Part shown: positions 51,054 through 52,991 of the stretch, piece by piece
How positions within the stretch are numbered: position 1 is the stretch's first letter
Layout: every line of letters starts with the position of its first letter
Assembly (NCBI GenBank): GCA_910578835.1
Contig: CAJTSK010000016.1
Span: 1-52,991 of the forward strand
Source of the DNA: an uncultured Muribaculum sp.
GTDB lineage: Bacteria > Bacteroidota > Bacteroidia > Bacteroidales > Muribaculaceae
DNA: 52,991 nt
Reading direction: 5' to 3'
Made by a program: the position numbers and the translations under genes
Notes under the pieces: generated by a model
Database searches by the model: none
What the model saw: only the letters and a program-made list of their open reading frames with translations
What the model was told of the DNA's origin: nothing

Positions 51054-51756
51054 AGGCATTAAAGGAATCATATTTGATTACGGCGGTACAATTGACAGCC
51101 GTGGCACCCACTGGAGTGAGGTCATCTGGGATGGCTACCGGTCGGTAGGGGTGGAGGTGGATAAAGACACCTTCCGCGAGGCGTATGTATATGCCGAGCG
51201 CGAGCTGGCGAAGCATCCCCATATCTTGCCCGACGATAATTTTTACAATCTGCTTTACAAGAAGATGGTCATAGAACTGCAGTGGCTTGCCGACAATGGC
51301 AAGATTCCTGCCGGTAAGGTGGAGATTTATGCCCCTGACATCGCCAAGTATTGCTACGATGCGGCGCGCGGGTGTGTGGAAGAGGCAAAGCCGGTGCTTG
51401 ACCGTCTTGCTGCAGTGTATCCGATGGTGCTCGTGAGCAATTTCTATGGCAATGTGGAAAGCGTGCTTGCCGATTTCGGTCTGCTCCATTATTTCCGCAA
51501 GATTGTCGAGAGTGCCGTGGTAGGAGTAAGGAAGCCCGACCCGAAGATATTTCAGCTTGGTGTCGATGCCCTGGGCATGAAGCCTGAGGAGGTGCTCGTG
51601 GTCGGCGACTCCTATAAAAAGGATATCGTGCCCGCCGAGACAATAGGCTGCAAGGTGGCTTGGCTTAAAGGCAAGGGATGGACTGCCGATGAAGACGCTG
51701 TCGTGCATCCGTCACTAATCAAAAAGCTCTCCGACCTGCTTGAAGCAGTGTTATGA
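51040..51756 (+). CDS. HAD-superfamily hydrolase (inositol-lipid cluster)
   Basis: The 238-aa protein has HAD motif I as FDYGGTIDS (nucleophile D13, but the usual second Asp is Gly), motif II VLVSNF, a motif III Lys in RKPDPKIF, and motif IV VGDSYKKDI. It could be the phosphatase that turns phosphatidylinositol phosphate into phosphatidylinositol. The missing second Asp is more typical of HADs with other chemistry, so this is uncertain. It overlaps the end of the CDP-alcohol phosphatidyltransferase gene by 14 bases, so the two work together. Confidence 0.75.
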   Translation: MDSIKGIKGIIFDYGGTIDSRGTHWSEVIWDGYRSVGVEVDKDTFREAYVYAERELAKHPHILPDDNFYNLLYKKMVIELQWLADNGKIPAGKVEIYAPDIAKYCYDAARGCVEEAKPVLDRLAAVYPMVLVSNFYGNVESVLADFGLLHYFRKIVESAVVGVRKPDPKIFQLGVDALGMKPEEVLVVGDSYKKDIVPAETIGCKVAWLKGKGWTADEDAVVHPSLIKKLSDLLEAVL

Positions 51757-51781
51757 CCTGTTAACATAACGTTGGCTTAAA

Positions 51782-51828
51782 TGGAGTATATTTTAGCTAT
51801 TTTGGCTAAAGTGGATATATTTTAGCTA
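51782..51828. repeat. Tandem direct repeat upstream of the inositol-phosphate synthase gene
   Basis: TGGAGTATATTTTAGCTA (51782-51799) and TGGATATATTTTAGCTA (51812-51828) recur with a 30-base period, about 160 bases before the start codon. TTAGC and GCTAA halves also make a local inverted repeat. The site could bind a regulator. The rest of the 232-base gap is A/T-rich with no clear TAnnTTTG promoter. Confidence 0.45.
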
Positions 51829-51988
51829 AATTTCACAAAATATAAAGAAAGTTAGTTGAAAAATCTTTTCACATCTCAAAAATAACAACTACTTTTACGC
51901 GTTTTTCCCTTGAATGGTCGAGGGAGATGACAATTATTCATCAAGAATATAACCGTAAAAAAATACAAACAATTTAACTATCACAATC

Positions 51989-52991
<1,003 letters not shown>

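Overview
The window looks like part of a gut Bacteroidales chromosome, most likely Muribaculaceae (S24-7). The evidence is Bacteroidetes-type promoters (TTTG, about 20 bp, TAnnTTTG), a SusC/SusD operon, the lysS-gpsA-pgi gene order, DUF3256 next to xseA/xseB, and an inositol-lipid gene cluster. Family names come from reading motifs by eye; no database search was run.

Positions 143-14968 are an integrated mobilizable element of about 14.8 kb in the 3' end of a tRNA-Phe(GAA) gene. A 15-bp direct repeat marks its ends. It carries a tyrosine integrase, a candidate small RNA, a DUF3800 gene, a five-gene cell-envelope cargo operon behind a structured leader, mobilization genes (MobC-like, relaxase, membrane-anchored accessory protein) next to a candidate oriT, a DUF3408-type protein, a primase/helicase, an excisionase-like HTH protein and two unknown genes. 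The layout resembles NBU-type elements. The first 142 bases look like the right end of a second related element, so the tRNA site probably holds a tandem array.

From 14957 to 36800 the chromosome carries tRNA-Phe, lysS-gpsA-pgi, a four-gene SusCD operon with no glycoside hydrolase, the operon rlmN-recF-DUF721-lysO (LysO split into two ORFs), a DUF2851 gene, a NamZ-type exo-muramidase with an SSS symporter and a WYL regulator (likely peptidoglycan sugar salvage), and a YhhQ-type queuosine precursor transporter.

Positions 36826-38790 hold a compact module of HTH regulator, AbiEii-like nucleotidyltransferase and metallophosphoesterase with overlapping genes. A perfect 26-bp palindrome covers its promoter. 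This is the best candidate here for an undescribed toxin-antitoxin or defence system. It is followed by DUF3256-xseA-xseB-CDF, a 348-bp MITE-like element with perfect 33-bp terminal inverted repeats, a DEAD-box helicase, der, an ion channel with an unusual filter, nfo and pdxA.

The right end is an inositol-lipid cluster: nucleotidyltransferase, ATP-grasp-like protein, CDP-alcohol phosphatidyltransferase, HAD protein and myo-inositol-phosphate synthase (cut by the window edge). Together these could make inositol phosphate and attach it to a lipid. Two of the enzymes deviate at motif positions that matter for mechanism.
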